From Labia minor (taxonomy: Eukaryota; Arthropoda; Insecta; Dermaptera; Spongiphoridae), in the NCBI GenBank assembly GCA_963082975.1, contig OY720348.1:16736078-16800077 (forward strand): a stretch of DNA of 64,000 bases. Reading direction: 5' to 3'. Positions 1 to 12,836 of the stretch are shown here, in pieces. Made by a program: the position numbers and the translations under genes. Each line of letters opens with the position of its first letter. The first letter of the stretch is position 1. Below the pieces are notes generated by a model that saw only the letters and a list, made by a program, of their open reading frames with translations, was not told the DNA's origin and searched no databases.

Positions 1-454
1 TTATACAACAGTTTTGGTAATCAATTTCATGGACGAATAAAGAAATAAGAATAAAAATTAAGAAAGCAACAAGGAGTGGGATAAATTTATCATTTTTCTT
101 TTCTTTCATGCAATCCTATTTTGAGATATCATCGTCATTCATTGTCTACTGACAGCTCTGCTAAAATATGATCCGTGTAAACTTTTATGTTATTACATTG
201 TAATAAGTATCAATTTTGTGAAAATCTCAAAATATAAAAGAAGTGGTGAAATTCTTCTGTCATTTGTCAAAGGGAAGAAGTTATTTTTTTGACGGGGGAG
301 GGGGGATGAACTCGCAATTCCACATGCGCCTTCTTCAACGGATGTCAATTAAAAGAGAAATGAATGAAGGAAAAATGAAGGGTGGGCCTGAATCAAGAGG
401 TCCTTTGGATTTCATGAAAAAGCCAACTTGTAGCAAACAAAATAAATGATTTGC

Positions 455-760
455 GGAGCGTCAGCTGGTCATAAAAAATTGGCCTTATAAAAACCCGGAG
501 GGCGTAAGGTGGGGGTGTAAGTGAGTGCGCGGAAGTGTTTTAGAGTAATGCAGATAGGAAGGGTGCCATGTGACAAATTACAATTGCCTACGACTTCTTG
601 GTTTGCAATAAAAGCAGCAAATCGCTCTATCGTCGTCTTTTTCTTGGCTTAATGTGAAGATAAACGCCTCGAGTGAGAGAGAAAGAAACAACCCCCCAAA
701 TGCAATTGGCATCTGCAACAGGAATAAGAGCAGCAGGTTGGTTCATCGTAGTGCCCTTTT
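455..760. other. Unique non-coding island
   Basis: Higher-GC, high-complexity stretch (GCGGAGCGTCAGCTGGTC, GTGCCATGTGACAAATTAC) between AT-rich flanks. No ORF with gene-like features. Candidate regulatory sequence. The AT-rich DNA after it (780-2090) shows nothing recognisable. Confidence 0.35.
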
Positions 761-3489
761 CTTTTTGTTTTTTCTTTAATTTCATTTATTCTTGAATGAC
801 ATAATTACTAATATAAGTCTGTTTAAATTTTAAATGAAGCTCATAAAACATTTATTTTTATATATTTATTTTCAAAAACGGCTTAATGAATTTTTGTATA
901 ATGAGTAAAAAATACATCAAAAAACAAGAAACGCAAGTTAAGTCATTTGATTTCTCTAAAGAGTTCACGTATGGACAGAAGAGCTATTGTATTCACATAA
1001 ATTACCTTGGAAGATAATAAAGAAATAAAAACAAAGAATTTAATAATTCTGTTCAATTTATTAGACAGAAATTAATTTTAACTAAAGAGAAAATATCAAA
1101 GTTCTTAACAGAAAACTGGACAACAAACCTTAATTATTCAAAAAAGATGTCTTTTTTAGTACTAATTTTGGTGACTCGTGAATTGTCTCATTAAATGTAA
1201 ATGGTACTTTGCACTTGGCTTCTCTCCTAATAAACAGTATGGAAAGAACCAGAAATCCCTTTCATCATCATCTGCCATCTCAACATTAAAGATTAACTTC
1301 GTATACTGACTATCTAAGAGCTCATATATTAGTTATAACACTTCTTAAGACATATACCAGCCATATAAAATTATTTACAAGCTGATCATTCAAAGAAATT
1401 GTTTCTTCATTATTACTTTAGTTCCAAACTAAATGTTAATCAAATTGACAATGCTTTTTAAAAGTACATAATAAAATATTGATGAATGAATCATTTAATT
1501 TTAAATATATTAATTTTTATTTTTTGATTTTGTTGACTATGGAAATCTACAAAATCCATTTTAGAATATTGTTAAATTTTATAATAAACGATTTAAATTT
1601 TTCTGTGTGTCGACCTCCAGTTCAATGAAACACGACTAAAGCCATTAAATCATAATAATTAATCGTGTACCTAAAATCGACCCAAGTTTCGATGACATGG
1701 TTTCATGATCTTTCAAGCACAGTATGTAATTAGTTTTCTCGAATAATGATGAGGACCATCCACGTCGTTCTTCGATAAAAGATTGTGAAAATTATAAATT
1801 CAAATTAATTTGTTGTTTTGATTTCAATATACGACATATATTATATATGGTATGGTATGTAATTGAATCAGAAACATAAAATCAAACAAACGATTTCATA
1901 AATGTTTGTAAAAATTCGGGAAGAATATTTTAATGAGGAAATTATAAATCAAAAAAACCGATAAGTTATATTATAGGAATATAAATATTATTGGGTACAA
2001 ATAATCACACATATATTGATAATTATGTTAATATGATTTATTATAGTGATTTATTGTTTTAATTATTATGGAGTGGTTTGATTTATTTTAAGGGATGAAT
2101 TTGCGTAATCCTAATTGCAAATCGAGATCTCCATCTCTCTGTTGTTGAATTGTTAGTCTGTCTGTTGATCTGACTTTCTCAGTCCCCTCTCACTCCAGGC
2201 AAACACACGCTATTACAGACAGTCATTTCCCTCGGTACGTAACCCTATCGTATTGTGTGTATTCATGTTTAGATTGTGCATCAATATTGATTATCGAGTA
2301 GGAAGGGATGAAGAGGGAAGAGGAGGGAAACGATAAAATAAAAACCCTTGGCTAAATATTGAAATCAACTTAACACTCAATTTTTTTTGATTAGGTTGTA
2401 TGGAAAGGGTCAATCAAAAAGCGATACGTCCGAATTAGTTTTCATTTGTCCCCTGCCATTTGGAAAACAATGCCAACAACATTTCACTCTTTTTTTTTTT
2501 TTGTTTTTGTTTAGTTGTTTCATTTGAACTTAATTTCTCCGCCCTAGTTTCAGTCTAAATAGACATACTGTCAAAAGAGAGTACAAGTTGTTTATATTAA
2601 CATACATAGAAATTTGTTAGTTTAACAGAGTGAAATTTATTTCTTTAATATTTATTAACTGCTTTCTGACAAAGGCGATTCTGATAGACATCAATTTTAT
2701 CAAGGAAATTTAAAACTTTACCAGTTTAAGGGACTTGAAGCTATGTAAATGATAATAATAATAATAATAATAATAATTCGTGTATTTTATGAACATCCAT
2801 TTATGAGAAGTAAAAAGTAGTTTGTTTTTTAATTTCACCTATTCAATTTGTAGTATTTAGTGGGTTGGTTCGTTTATCATAGGAAAGGTTCCACCAATTC
2901 TAAGATGGGTCATCGAGTAGGGACGAGGGGGTGGGATAGATTCCCATTTTCTCTTCTCTCCAGTCACGAAATGAAATCCTTTTTCAGTAGCCTATGAATC
3001 AATATCTCCAAATGTGATCTGAAACTGTATTAAGTGGCGTAAGAAACGGTTAAGTGTCTCTCTATCTTGTTTCCACTCACTACCATCTCAATTTCCTTGT
3101 CTTTCATGTTAACTGTGATGAGTTTGCTTCTTGTTTGATCCTCCGATACGATCAAAACAATCAATGCACCAACTGAATTGAAGGACCTGAGTCCATTCGT
3201 CATACACATATGGACTTTGCTGTTGTAGTTGTTAAAATTCCAAGTAATTCATGCAATTTAAACATATTTTTAAGTTGCTTCAAATCAGAAAAAAATATAT
3301 AAAAAACGGGCATCATCCAATTTTATACTAAAATCGACTTTTTTCTATTTTATTTTTAATTAAGAAATTTTCATTAATTTTAAATAAATTTGGAGGAGTT
3401 GGTCCATTATTAATTGGAACTTATGGAATCAATTTCAATAATTTAGAATTTAATTGAAATAATAATTAAATTAGATTAGTAAACACGAC

Positions 3490-3860
3490 GAATACGAGGA
3501 TTGCGTCAAGTAAATTTTAAAAATCGTAATGGTGAAAATTGTTTCCGGGCGTATCATTTGGGCTCGTGAGGAGATTAGAATGGTGTCTCGTATCTGAGTA
3601 TCTCTAATGGGTTGGCAGGAGTGTCAGAGCACGCGCTTGGCTTGGTGTGTGTAAAACAATTAAGATTCTTCAAAGGAATTGTGGGTGTGGGGGGAAGGAA
3701 GAGGGGGGGGAGAAGGGGGGTCGGGGCAGAAACATAGAGCGCTGACAGGAGACCCGCCCGGGATCTGCCCCCGGACCAGCTCCGGGCCTCTGTTTGCTCA
3801 GGTCCAAGAAAACCACCGCACTCGGATACAATCATACATAGGAATAACAAAAAGAAAACT
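3490..3860. other. Unique GC-rich non-coding island
   Basis: Contains a locally GC-rich core (CCCGGGATCTGCCCCCGG, CTCCGGGCCTC at about 3757-3790). ORFs on both strands overlap here but are dominated by G-runs and resemble no protein I know. Confidence 0.4.
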
Positions 3861-3906
3861 TTTCAGTAACTTGAATGTTGCTTATGACAAATGCCATAAA
3901 AAAAAA

Positions 3907-4250
3907 TCTGGAGTGTCTCCACTCGAAAAATTGAATTCGATTAATTAAAATAGATTCTATTTAAATTACATTTAATTAAAAAATTAAATTATAAATTAAA
4001 ATTAATAAATAATATTTATTAAACCAGCGCGTGTTTGGCTCTTTGTTGATGACACCATGCCACTTGCTGGCGCGTGATTGGCAGTCGACGAGTTAAAAAA
4101 TTAATTCAAGTACTTTCAGCGATTCAATCAAGCTGAAATTCTATATATAGCAGTTTTATAGAATTTTTAATCATGAGAAAAACTATCAAACATATATTTT
4201 TATTTTTACGGTCAGTTTAGAGGAAAAGAAAGGAAAACGTGGTAGGTAAG
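3907..4250 (+). mobile_element. HINE/MITE-like family X, copy 1 (5' part)
   Basis: Family X is about 600 bp. It begins TCTGGAGTGTCTCCACTCG, then the sub-terminal repeat ACTATCTCGC. An AT-rich stretch follows, then a patch around ACCAGCGCG..TTTGGCTCTTTGTTGATG, a patch CTGAAATTCTATATATAG, and AAAACGTGGTAGGTAATG. A CA/GT tract comes next, and the element ends ATCGAAAATTTTCGTGAT..ACTATCTCTGGCGAGATAGTA. Sub-terminal repeats in inverted orientation, a 3' dyad and an internal CA tract match the layout of non-autonomous Helentrons. A MITE is the alternative. This copy keeps only the 5' half and stops in the GTAGGTAA patch. Its ACTATCTCGC is degraded. Confidence 0.75.
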
Positions 4251-4581
4251 AACGTTTTGTTGTTTGTTCAATGAAAAATAGAATTATAATAAAATACATT
4301 ATATATATATATATATCATAAGTATGTAATTTATTTATTTTGTTATTGCTATTGTTAAAGATAAGAAGATAAAATAATTAAAGATGAGAAAACAAAACGA
4401 ATTGGTGATAAATTCGATAAAAATTAAATTATATTTGTAAAAACGAAAAATAATATTATTATTAATATTATAATTATTATTTTAGTTATTTTTTTTTTAT
4501 AGTTTTCGAAATTCTAAAGAATAAAATGAATAATTTTCTGACTATATATCTATTTATTTATTTTTATGTTTTATTTTATTT

Positions 4582-4586
<5 letters not shown>

Positions 4587-4636
<50 letters not shown>
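4587..4636. repeat. (TA)n microsatellite
   Basis: About 25 TA units, the longest pure run in the first 10 kb, within a very AT-rich stretch (4260-5580) with no other recognisable content except a moderately complex block at 5020-5160. Confidence 0.95.
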
Positions 4637-4638
<2 letters not shown>

Positions 4639-5604
4639 AATTTAAATTTTATTGTTTAATTTGAATTTGAATCTGAACAAATAAACAATTTAAATAATTA
4701 AATAATTATTAAATTTATTTATTTATTTATTTTATTTAATTAAGTATTTAATAATAAAAAAAAATTATTCAAATATTAATTTATGATAAAATAATTTTTA
4801 TATTATATAAAAATTATTATATTAATAAAAATGAAATTTAAAAAATAAATAAATTAAAAAATGAAAAACTCCAAATTGATTTTGAATTCAAATAAAGATT
4901 GAAATAATAAAATTGACATAATGTTTAGTTAAATATATATATATATAATTATATAATATATATCTATAGTTGAATTGTGAATTGAATTATAATATATAAC
5001 CAAGAAATAAAAAATATTAAGTTAATCAGAAAAGTCGATGAAGAAAATCATTCAAAGTAGCAGGCAATAAAAATCTGGATTAAATTACGCCCAATCAAGT
5101 AGCCATGCAATTTGATGTAGTTAAACAAGAAGGAGACGTCGATCTCTAACTGTAATTTGAATATATTTAAAATCATAATTATTGATGATGAAATATCTTA
5201 GAAATTCAATGGGAGATGCTCAACAACGTTCATAATAAAAATTTAAAAAACAAAAAAAAAAAAAAAAAAAAAATTATATATAAAACAAAAAATAATTTAA
5301 TAACTATTTCATCTTTCAATGTCTTTCCAATGTCATTTTTTTTTTAAACAGAGAAACATTTTCTTTAGGAAGACAGTGAAGAAAATTATTATTGATTTGA
5401 TAAAAAGGAGGAGGAAGTTATTTGACTCTCTCCAATGTATAAATATTTTTCAAATCCACGATTTTTTAAATATGATTAATTTTTGATGTTTTTATATTAT
5501 TTTTACAAAATAAAACTAATGATAAATATTCTTCATTTGAAAACAATATTAAAATTTTTATTTTATTGTCTGTTAAAATTTAAATCAGAATATTTAATAA
5601 TTTT

Positions 5605-6204
5605 TACTCTCGCCTGAGATAGTATAGCGATCACGAAAATTTTCGGTGTCGAGATTTTGATGTTTTTATACGGTTTGAAGGTCCTTGAGTCATTTTCAAT
5701 AAGATTGAGAAAAATGTCTGTGTATATGTGGGTATGTTGACAAGATTACGCAAAAACGGTTTGAACAAGAATCATGAAATTTGGTACACGGGCATTATTC
5801 AAAACTCGTAGTTTTCTATCAACTTTTGAGAAATGTAGCTCAATCGGATGAGGGTCATTACCTACCACGTTTTCATTTTTTTCCTCTAAACTGACAGTAA
5901 AAATAAAGATATAGGTTGGATAGTTTTTCACAGGATTACAAATTGTATAAAACTGCTATATATAGAATTTCAACTTGATTGAATCACTACTGAAAGTACT
6001 GGAATTAATTTTTTAACACATTGCCCTACAATCACGCGCCAGCATGTGACGTGTTGCCATCAACAAAGAACCAAACACGCGCTGGTTTAATCAATATTAT
6101 TTATTAATTTTAATTTATAATTGAATTAATTTAATTTAAATATTATATATATGTTAATTAATCTAATTTAAATTTGCGAGATAGTCGAGTGGAGACAGTC
6201 CAGA
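5605..6204 (-). mobile_element. HINE/MITE-like family X, copy 2
   Basis: A near full-length copy on the minus strand. Its 3' dyad reads ACTCTCGCCTGAGATAGT on the plus strand, and its 5' end reads GCGAGATAGTCGAGTGGAG. The central CA tract has decayed to a short GTGTATATGTG. It has the same landmark patches as the other copies. Confidence 0.8.
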
Positions 6205-6365
6205 TTTTTTTTCTAGGAAAAGTAATTGGTTTTCTTAGATTTTAGATTTTTTGAATGTGATTAAATTTTATTTAAAATACATGAAAATAAATGAAAATAT
6301 ATATATATATGAGATTTAATCCCAAAATTAAACAACTTTCGCTTAGTGATTGGATTGCAAATGAG

Positions 6366-6369
<4 letters not shown>

Positions 6370-6409
<40 letters not shown>

Positions 6410-6430
6410 TAGATAGATAGATAGATAGAT
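6370..6430. repeat. (AT)n followed by (GATA)n
   Basis: About 19 AT units passing directly into about 6 GATA units, a compound microsatellite. Confidence 0.95.
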
Positions 6431-7149
6431 ATAGATATATATTCCGGCTAAGATAACAAAGAAGATTGATTGATTTTCATTTAATTTAATCAGAGTTTAT
6501 CGATATAATATTTAATATTAATATCGATGGTGATATTATTCCACGAGTCAGGGAGTATAAAACCATCAAGATGAAATTTGTATAATATCTTTCACTATCC
6601 ACCCGCCTGACTTCCTAACCCCCCCCCCCCCCTCCTTCTCCACCTACCACACCCTTCGCCTGCCCATTCGCCTTCCCCGTTTTCGATTACAGAGATGATG
6701 TTGCAGACGGGCCTTGCAAATGCCAAATTTATCGCTTTTGCTTGAATCTTAAAAACACCACCGCAAACGGCATTAAAAAATCCTTGTTTTTGACAGTTTC
6801 CTAAAATAAATATGTTTTTGATGGGGTAAGTAAAAATTTTAACTTTTTCTTCTCAAGATTGGCCCGTGGTTTGCCAAGTGGCTCTTCGGCTCCTCTTCGT
6901 ATCCCATCCCCAGCTCCCTCTACCCACCCACCCCACCACGTTTATCCTCCTTCTCCCTATTTTTTTCCCACTCCAACATCATACGCCCGTATTTGTCATT
7001 CAAATTCTCGACCTCTTGACGGCAGATTTCGCTGATCTTGTGAAAGATGACTCATTTCCATTGAAGAAATGAAAAAGTAAAAAAAAATAAAATAAAAATA
7101 GGGATCGGTTTTACTGGTTACGCCCTGGAAGATATAATCATCGGATTTA

Positions 7150-7200
7150 ATTTTTTCAGAATTTCAAAATTCAATTTTTATTGGCAAATATATTAGTCAA
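7150..7200. repeat. 51-bp direct repeat, left copy
   Basis: Identical over 51 bp to 7537-7587. Contains TTTTTTCAGAATTTCAAAAT and TTATTGGCAAATATATTAG. The spacing is 387 bp and the SINE-like piece lies between. Confidence 0.9.
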
Positions 7201-7296
7201 TTTTTTTTTTATTATACATACGTATATCAAACACCATGAAAATTGATAAATAAAAAATATTATTATAAATCATAATAATAATATTATTATTATTAC

Positions 7297-7525
7297 TTGC
7301 GTTTGAACCATCTGGGATCACGCAAAGCTCCCACTTTGTGGTTGCTTATTTTTTGTAGTAATCCTGCTGGTGCAGGGTTATTTAGAACCAGAGTTGTCTT
7401 GTTCCTGGAGCGGGGGGCAGCTGATGTTAAATTGAATTTATTAGAAAATTTTGTTCTTAGTTGGAATCGAACGCTGACTTCATGTGTAGAAAATTGCCAC
7501 TATACACGCACGACTAAGCTGCCTA
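7297..7525 (-). mobile_element. tRNA-derived SINE-like element
   Basis: On the minus strand a tRNA-like head (7525-7440) carries TTAGTCGTGCG and the pol III B box GCGTTCGATTCC (about 7457-7446). A unique body follows, ending near GCGTTTGAACC. It is flanked by perfect 51-bp direct repeats. A real tRNA is unlikely because the arms do not pair well. Confidence 0.55.
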
Positions 7526-7536
7526 ATAATAATAAT

Positions 7537-7587
7537 ATTTTTTCAGAATTTCAAAATTCAATTTTTATTGGCAAATATATTAGTCAA
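7537..7587. repeat. 51-bp direct repeat, right copy
   Basis: Right-hand partner of 7150-7200 with no mismatches. Such identity implies a recent event compared with most repeats here. Confidence 0.9.
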
Positions 7588-8279
7588 ATTTTAATGCATA
7601 ATAATAATAATAAATAAATAAATAAATAAAAAATTATTTCAAAAATCCATAAAGATATATACTATAAAATAATATATATATATATTTAATTAAATAAATT
7701 ATGTTGTCGTTGATAATTAAATTTGAAATTATTATTGTTATTATTATTCCTCTATTATGCTAAATTAAACTAAACTACAACGTTTATTCTAATTGAAATA
7801 AATTTTTTTCGATATAAAAAAATAAACATGGTTAAATTAATTTTGATTTTAATTAATTTTGAATGTTCTTTTTTGTCTATTTAAGGAAAAAAAAATAATA
7901 AATTCTTTGTGGATAAGATTTTTAAGTAAAAAAAAAAGAAGTAATCTTAAACAAAAAAATAATAAAGGAAATGATGGTTGAGTGTTTATTAATTTGCTTT
8001 TAGAAGTGAAAATGAAAATAAAATATGTGTGAAGTTGTGTTTTAGACAATTTCTGTTCAATTATGATAAAAGCATGTGTATACCATTTAAACAAATAATT
8101 CAATTCTATCTAATTAAGTCTCATCATTTTTTTTTCTCTACCTCCACACTGTATATATATATATATATATATTCTTTTTTTTTTTGTTTTTGAAATAATA
8201 TTCTTTTTCTTGGTCCAAAGTGATGACTAATGTTTTTTTTTAACGGAGGGATCGAAATAAAATAAGAATGATTAATTAG

Positions 8280-9680
8280 TGGCGGAATAAATGCATGGGC
8301 CGGTTTCACCTGAGCTTCCCGTTTGCATCGGTTGCATTTTGGGGTGGGACCAACGCCTGCTGTGACATTGCATTTTTCGGGCACCAATTTCCAGGGGATG
8401 CTGCGTTGCACAAGGGAAGGAAGGAGGGAAGAAGAAAGGGAGAGAGAGAGAGAGAGTAATGGGATGGGGGAAACGAAAGAATTAACTTTTTTGCAGCCGT
8501 GTTGGGGTGTTGGTTTTTTTATAGGGCCCGCTTTTTTCGGCTGTCAATTGTTTGACAAATGTGTTCTCCCGGTCACTCAACTCCCGCCAAGAGAAATGAG
8601 CTTCGAATTGAAATCCAATATTTTTGAATGCGTCTGTCGGGGTGACTGCATTCAGTTTTCTTGGCTTAATTCGCCTTTGCGGTGATTGATCGATCGGGAC
8701 AACGTTTTTTTTTTATTTTATTTTATTTTTTTTATTTTTTTATTTTTATTTTTTTTTTTTTTTATATATGTTTGCTGAGACCTATCGGTTCATGAATCAA
8801 TTAAAAACCTTGCAACAACACTTCAAAGACAGTGATAAACCAGTGCATCCCTTTGGAAAATATCCAAGGGCGCTACCAACGCCGCGCGTACGTATAAAAT
8901 AGACAAGGGCTGTAAATTCACTCACCCCACCCCCACCCGTTCCCCACCGCCCCCTTAAAAACAGACACTGGAATTAAACGTGTTGGATTGAAGGAATCAG
9001 TCAACGCTTAACCGAGCGGTAGTGAAATGTAGTGAGCTGTCCGAGTGAGTCGGAAAAATAGGGACATTACCCCCTCCCCTCCCCCCTTCCCCTTTCTCCC
9101 TACCCCCACCACCACCAACCCTCCTCGGCCCATCCATGGCGAGGGTGAAAATAGGGAGGCCCGCTACCGGAACACAATCCTGTCCAAATTGTCCAGCCGC
9201 TTTGCTGGAAGTGCTTTCATTAACTCCAAATTAACAAATAAAGGCTACTGTTTTATGCCTGGAAATTTTGCACACAGATGTTGATCGAGTTAGAACTCTC
9301 GCCAGGCCTTAATTCGATTACATTACTCGAGAAACGACCGCAAAAACCCGAGCCGTTTTTAATGGAAATAAAAGCAAATGTAATTGAGCAAAGACAAACG
9401 CCCCTACATTATTTTATTCTTTGTTGGAAAGGTATTGGTGAGAATAGGGTCGCGGGGTGTGTGTGGAGTGGGGGGTGGATGGACGGATTAGGAGGTTTGG
9501 GGGGATACCGTTGTGAATTGCCACTGTCTATTCACATGGAAAATAAATTGATTAGATTAGAAATAGAAATAGAAATTAATGGTAGCCGACAGAAGGGACA
9601 TTCACACACCCACTTCTACTTCGCTTTCGTTGACCACCAATTGGAAAAACAGACAAATATTTAATTGACACCGAACGAAT
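8280..9680. other. Unique non-coding island, 1.4 kb
   Basis: Two long blocks (8280-8690 and 8860-9660) separated by poly-T. They hold mixed-complexity sequence with C-rich runs (9068-9120). Several short ORFs (up to 128 codons) lie here on the plus strand, but they have no recognisable domain and no consistent codon bias. Candidate enhancer cluster. Confidence 0.4.
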
Positions 9681-9838
9681 GAATGGATTTGGAAAGCATT
9701 CTTTTGGAAAAATCAAAATCCCCTTTTCTCATACATTTGTTTATTAACAGTTTACGTTATTTTTTCCAGTAAATTCACTCTGTAATAAAATTGGTTGATT
9801 GACAAAAGAATATTTTTTTTTCTTCCCCCTCTCTTATC

Positions 9839-10208
9839 CAGTGATGTATTGGTAAAATAAGAAGTAAGGGAACGCTTAATATTAACAAAAAAGTCATATT
9901 TTCAGCAAACTATTTTTTTCCCATATACGTTTTTATTTTTTCTTAATTCTACTATACAAAATATTAACGAACACAAAATGAGACCAAAAAAAAGTCATAT
10001 TTTCAGCAAACTATTTTTTTCCCATATACGTTTTTATTTTTTCATATTCCTAATATACAAAATATTAACGAACACAAAAAAAGAAACTCTAACAGTAGAT
10101 TTAAGTGAGAGTTGTAGGGATATGAAAAAGTACTGGAACGCGTTCCAGTTCTGAAAAAAGGTAAGGGAACGTCGTTCCCGCACGTTCCCTTCCCAATACA
10201 CCACACTG
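9839..10208. mobile_element. hAT-type MITE family Z, copy 1
   Basis: Terminal inverted repeats CAGTGATGTATTGG and CCAATACACCACACTG. The flanking octamers CTCTTATC (9831-9838) and CTCTTATA (10209-10216) match at 7 of 8 and are read as an 8-bp target duplication, as in hAT elements. An internal unit of about 94 bp (about 9886-9979) is duplicated in tandem at about 9987-10080. It has no transposase. Confidence 0.88.
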
Positions 10209-11415
10209 CTCTTATACTACATTCCACTAGAAAAAAAAACGATTGATTCATCCATTCAGTAATTAAACCACCAATTTATTCAATCTTTGGAGAAATAATA
10301 AACAACAATTTTTTGAAAAGATATCATACAAATTTCAATAATATAAACTAAATACATGATAAATTTAATTAAATTATTTTAATATTATAATATAAAGAAA
10401 AAATATTATCTAAATATACTAAATATGAATTATTTATTTGAAAGACGATTATTGGAATGTCAAAATACATTTTATTTAAAAACATATACATACATATAAT
10501 CAAAATTGTTGATTATTTTTTTAAATATCCCGTTATTTTGGTGCAATGCAAATATTAAAATAAAATCAACTTCATCCTATAAGTAAGGATTATAAAGACA
10601 TAATTTAAAAAATATTATAAATATAATCGAAAGATAAAGGAATAAATATAAAAAATAGTTTAAATACGATCAAGTTTCGAAACAGAAAATGAATGAATGA
10701 AGTAAAAAAAAAATAATTTATTATAATATAAATGAATAAAATAATTGAATTCGAAAAGGAGCTGTCAATCATTCAATAAGGCATTAGACTTCACCTTTCA
10801 ACTGTCAAAATTCAATAATTAATATTTAACTAAGGAAGCATCGTAAAATATGTAATGGTAGTGAAAATGATTCTACGTTTCATAACAAATACTGTTTTAT
10901 CTATTGTTATCAGAGGATGTTATTTTAAAATATATTTTAAATACCAAGTAAAAATTAATTATAATTTTTATTTTTTATTTTTTTTTTTTTTTTTTTTGCA
11001 AAAAAACAAATTCCATTTTATTTCAAATCTAGCGAAAAATTATCTTGTATCCAATGGATAAATTATTATTTTATCAAACTTTACCGTAAATTTATATAAA
11101 GTAAACAAAACCAGAAGCAGAGGGGGGGAATTCAAATATATATAAGAGAGTCTTTAACAGAGTCTCATATTAAGAGTGAAAATTTAATTTTGTTTCTTTT
11201 TAATGAATCCAGGTATTCTCCTTCATCCAAATAAAATGGATTTTTTTTAGGATCAGGGAGGTGAATAGTAAGGAAATCAATTCAAAGGAGGCAAAGGGTA
11301 AAGGACATAATCATTCCTTCCCGTAAGAAGAGGAAGGAGAAATGAGCTCACGTGAGGGCAGGGGCGCTACTCCCTGAAGTAGACATCTTTTCTATATTAG
11401 AATTACAAAATAAAA

Positions 11416-11767
11416 GGTAATTATTCAAGTAAACGCATTTTTGTGGATTTGGATAATACTTTACCAGTGGGTTCCTTTTATAATTCCAAATAAACTTTTC
11501 TTATTAAATTATTCAAATTGCCATATAAATCCATTGATATTCTATTTAGCTAGCATGTTTTATCCGTTTGACTACCAGAGGGCGCACTAATTTTCTGTTC
11601 GGTTTGGATTTATGAAAATTAAAAAAATTAATTAAAAAATCTTTATTTTAATAAAAGAAGAGACCCGGAAAAAATTTCATAAGAAAAGTTTATTTGGAAT
11701 TGCAAAACCAACCCACTGGTAAAGTATTATCCAAATCCTCGAAAATGTGTTTATTTGAATAATCACC
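11416..11767. mobile_element. Fold-back MITE family Y, copy 1
   Basis: An element with long inverted arms. The left end is GGTAATTATTCAAGTAAAC, followed by GGATTTGGATAATACTTTACC and AATTCCAAATAAACTTTTCTTA. The right arm is the reverse complement (GTTTATTTGAATAATCACC at the end). An inner part contains CATTGATATTCTATTTAGC. The flanks are A-rich, so a target duplication cannot be read with confidence. Confidence 0.82.
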
Positions 11768-12419
11768 CAAAAAAAAAGAAGCTACCCGTTACCCCATGAA
11801 ATAATATATATAATTAATAATCAATATAATTCTCCTATCACAAATAATTTTATGTCAGAATAGATATTATTAATTAAAATCATATTCATACTCTTCTTCT
11901 ATCATAACAACTTAACTATCCATTATGAGTAGATAAATTGTTGAGAAACTACAGTCCTTTTAATAATCAAATCTTAGATTAAATTTATTAAAATTCAACA
12001 AACTAAAAAGTAATAATAAAGTTAAGATCAAAAAAAAAAAACAACTTTCTTTTAATCTACTACAAATGGATCTGGAAAAAATAATTAAGAGTAATTATAT
12101 ATATAGAGAAAGAGGGAGGGAGAGAAGAGGGGGTTTGAGAAGAAAAGATTGGATCACCTGAGTTAACGTTTGCAATTATGGAAAAATAAAAACAAGGTCA
12201 CAAGAGGAAAAAAAAAAGATTTGTTCATCGAAGCTAAATTATAATTTATTTTTTTTTATATTTATATATATTATAACAAATATATATATATATATAGTGC
12301 ATGTGAGATTGCGTTTTTCTCATCTTCCCTTTCTTTCTATTTGATTTTTTTTTTTTTAGTAATATAATTCGAATGAATATATATATAAATATTCAGTTCC
12401 ATACTAAAGAAATGTGATC

Positions 12420-12760
12420 TTTGGTGTTCAAGTAGTGGATTCATTGGGCAGGCATGCAACATCAACTGGCGTATAACAGTGCAGGGAATGAATGCAGTCC
12501 GCCTGCATGGAGATTTTTCGTTGCGTGCTCGCCACCACCTCCGGCCATTATTTTTTCCCTATATAATATAAATCAACTGCTACAATACACAGGCATTGTC
12601 CGCCTCTCTTGAACCAAACATCTAATTCCATAAGGTTAATTTTACTAAATCTTGCTGTGAACAATGGATAACCAACTTCGTTGTGCTTTATGGCGCGATT
12701 GACAAATTGGTTGTCGCTCGGTTATAAAACTCACGGTAAATCAAATTCACCAAATTGTTT
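12420..12760. other. Unique non-coding island
   Basis: Complex sequence (GGCAGGCATGCAACATC, GCCTGCATGGAG) ahead of the TGG tract. No coding signal. Confidence 0.35.
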
Positions 12761-12795
12761 ACTTTACGAAATGAAAGAAATGATGAGTTATTCGT

Positions 12796-12836
12796 GTGGT
12801 GGTGGTGGTGGTGGTGGTGGTGGTAGTAGTGGTGGT
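12796..12836. repeat. (TGG)n trinucleotide tract
   Basis: About 13 units of TGG with two AGT variants. It could be read as poly-Gly or poly-His in two frames, but the surrounding sequence has no gene-like features. Confidence 0.95.

Noticed and set aside
3575..3948. Antisense ORF pair over a GC-rich block, possibly a dac exon
   Set aside because: The translation does not resemble the C-terminal coiled coil of Dachshund, and no good acceptor-donor pair keeps the required phase.
8124..9664. Cluster of 79-128-codon ORFs
   Set aside because: No known motifs, low-complexity segments (poly-K, PPP, EREREREE) and no promoter or splice evidence.
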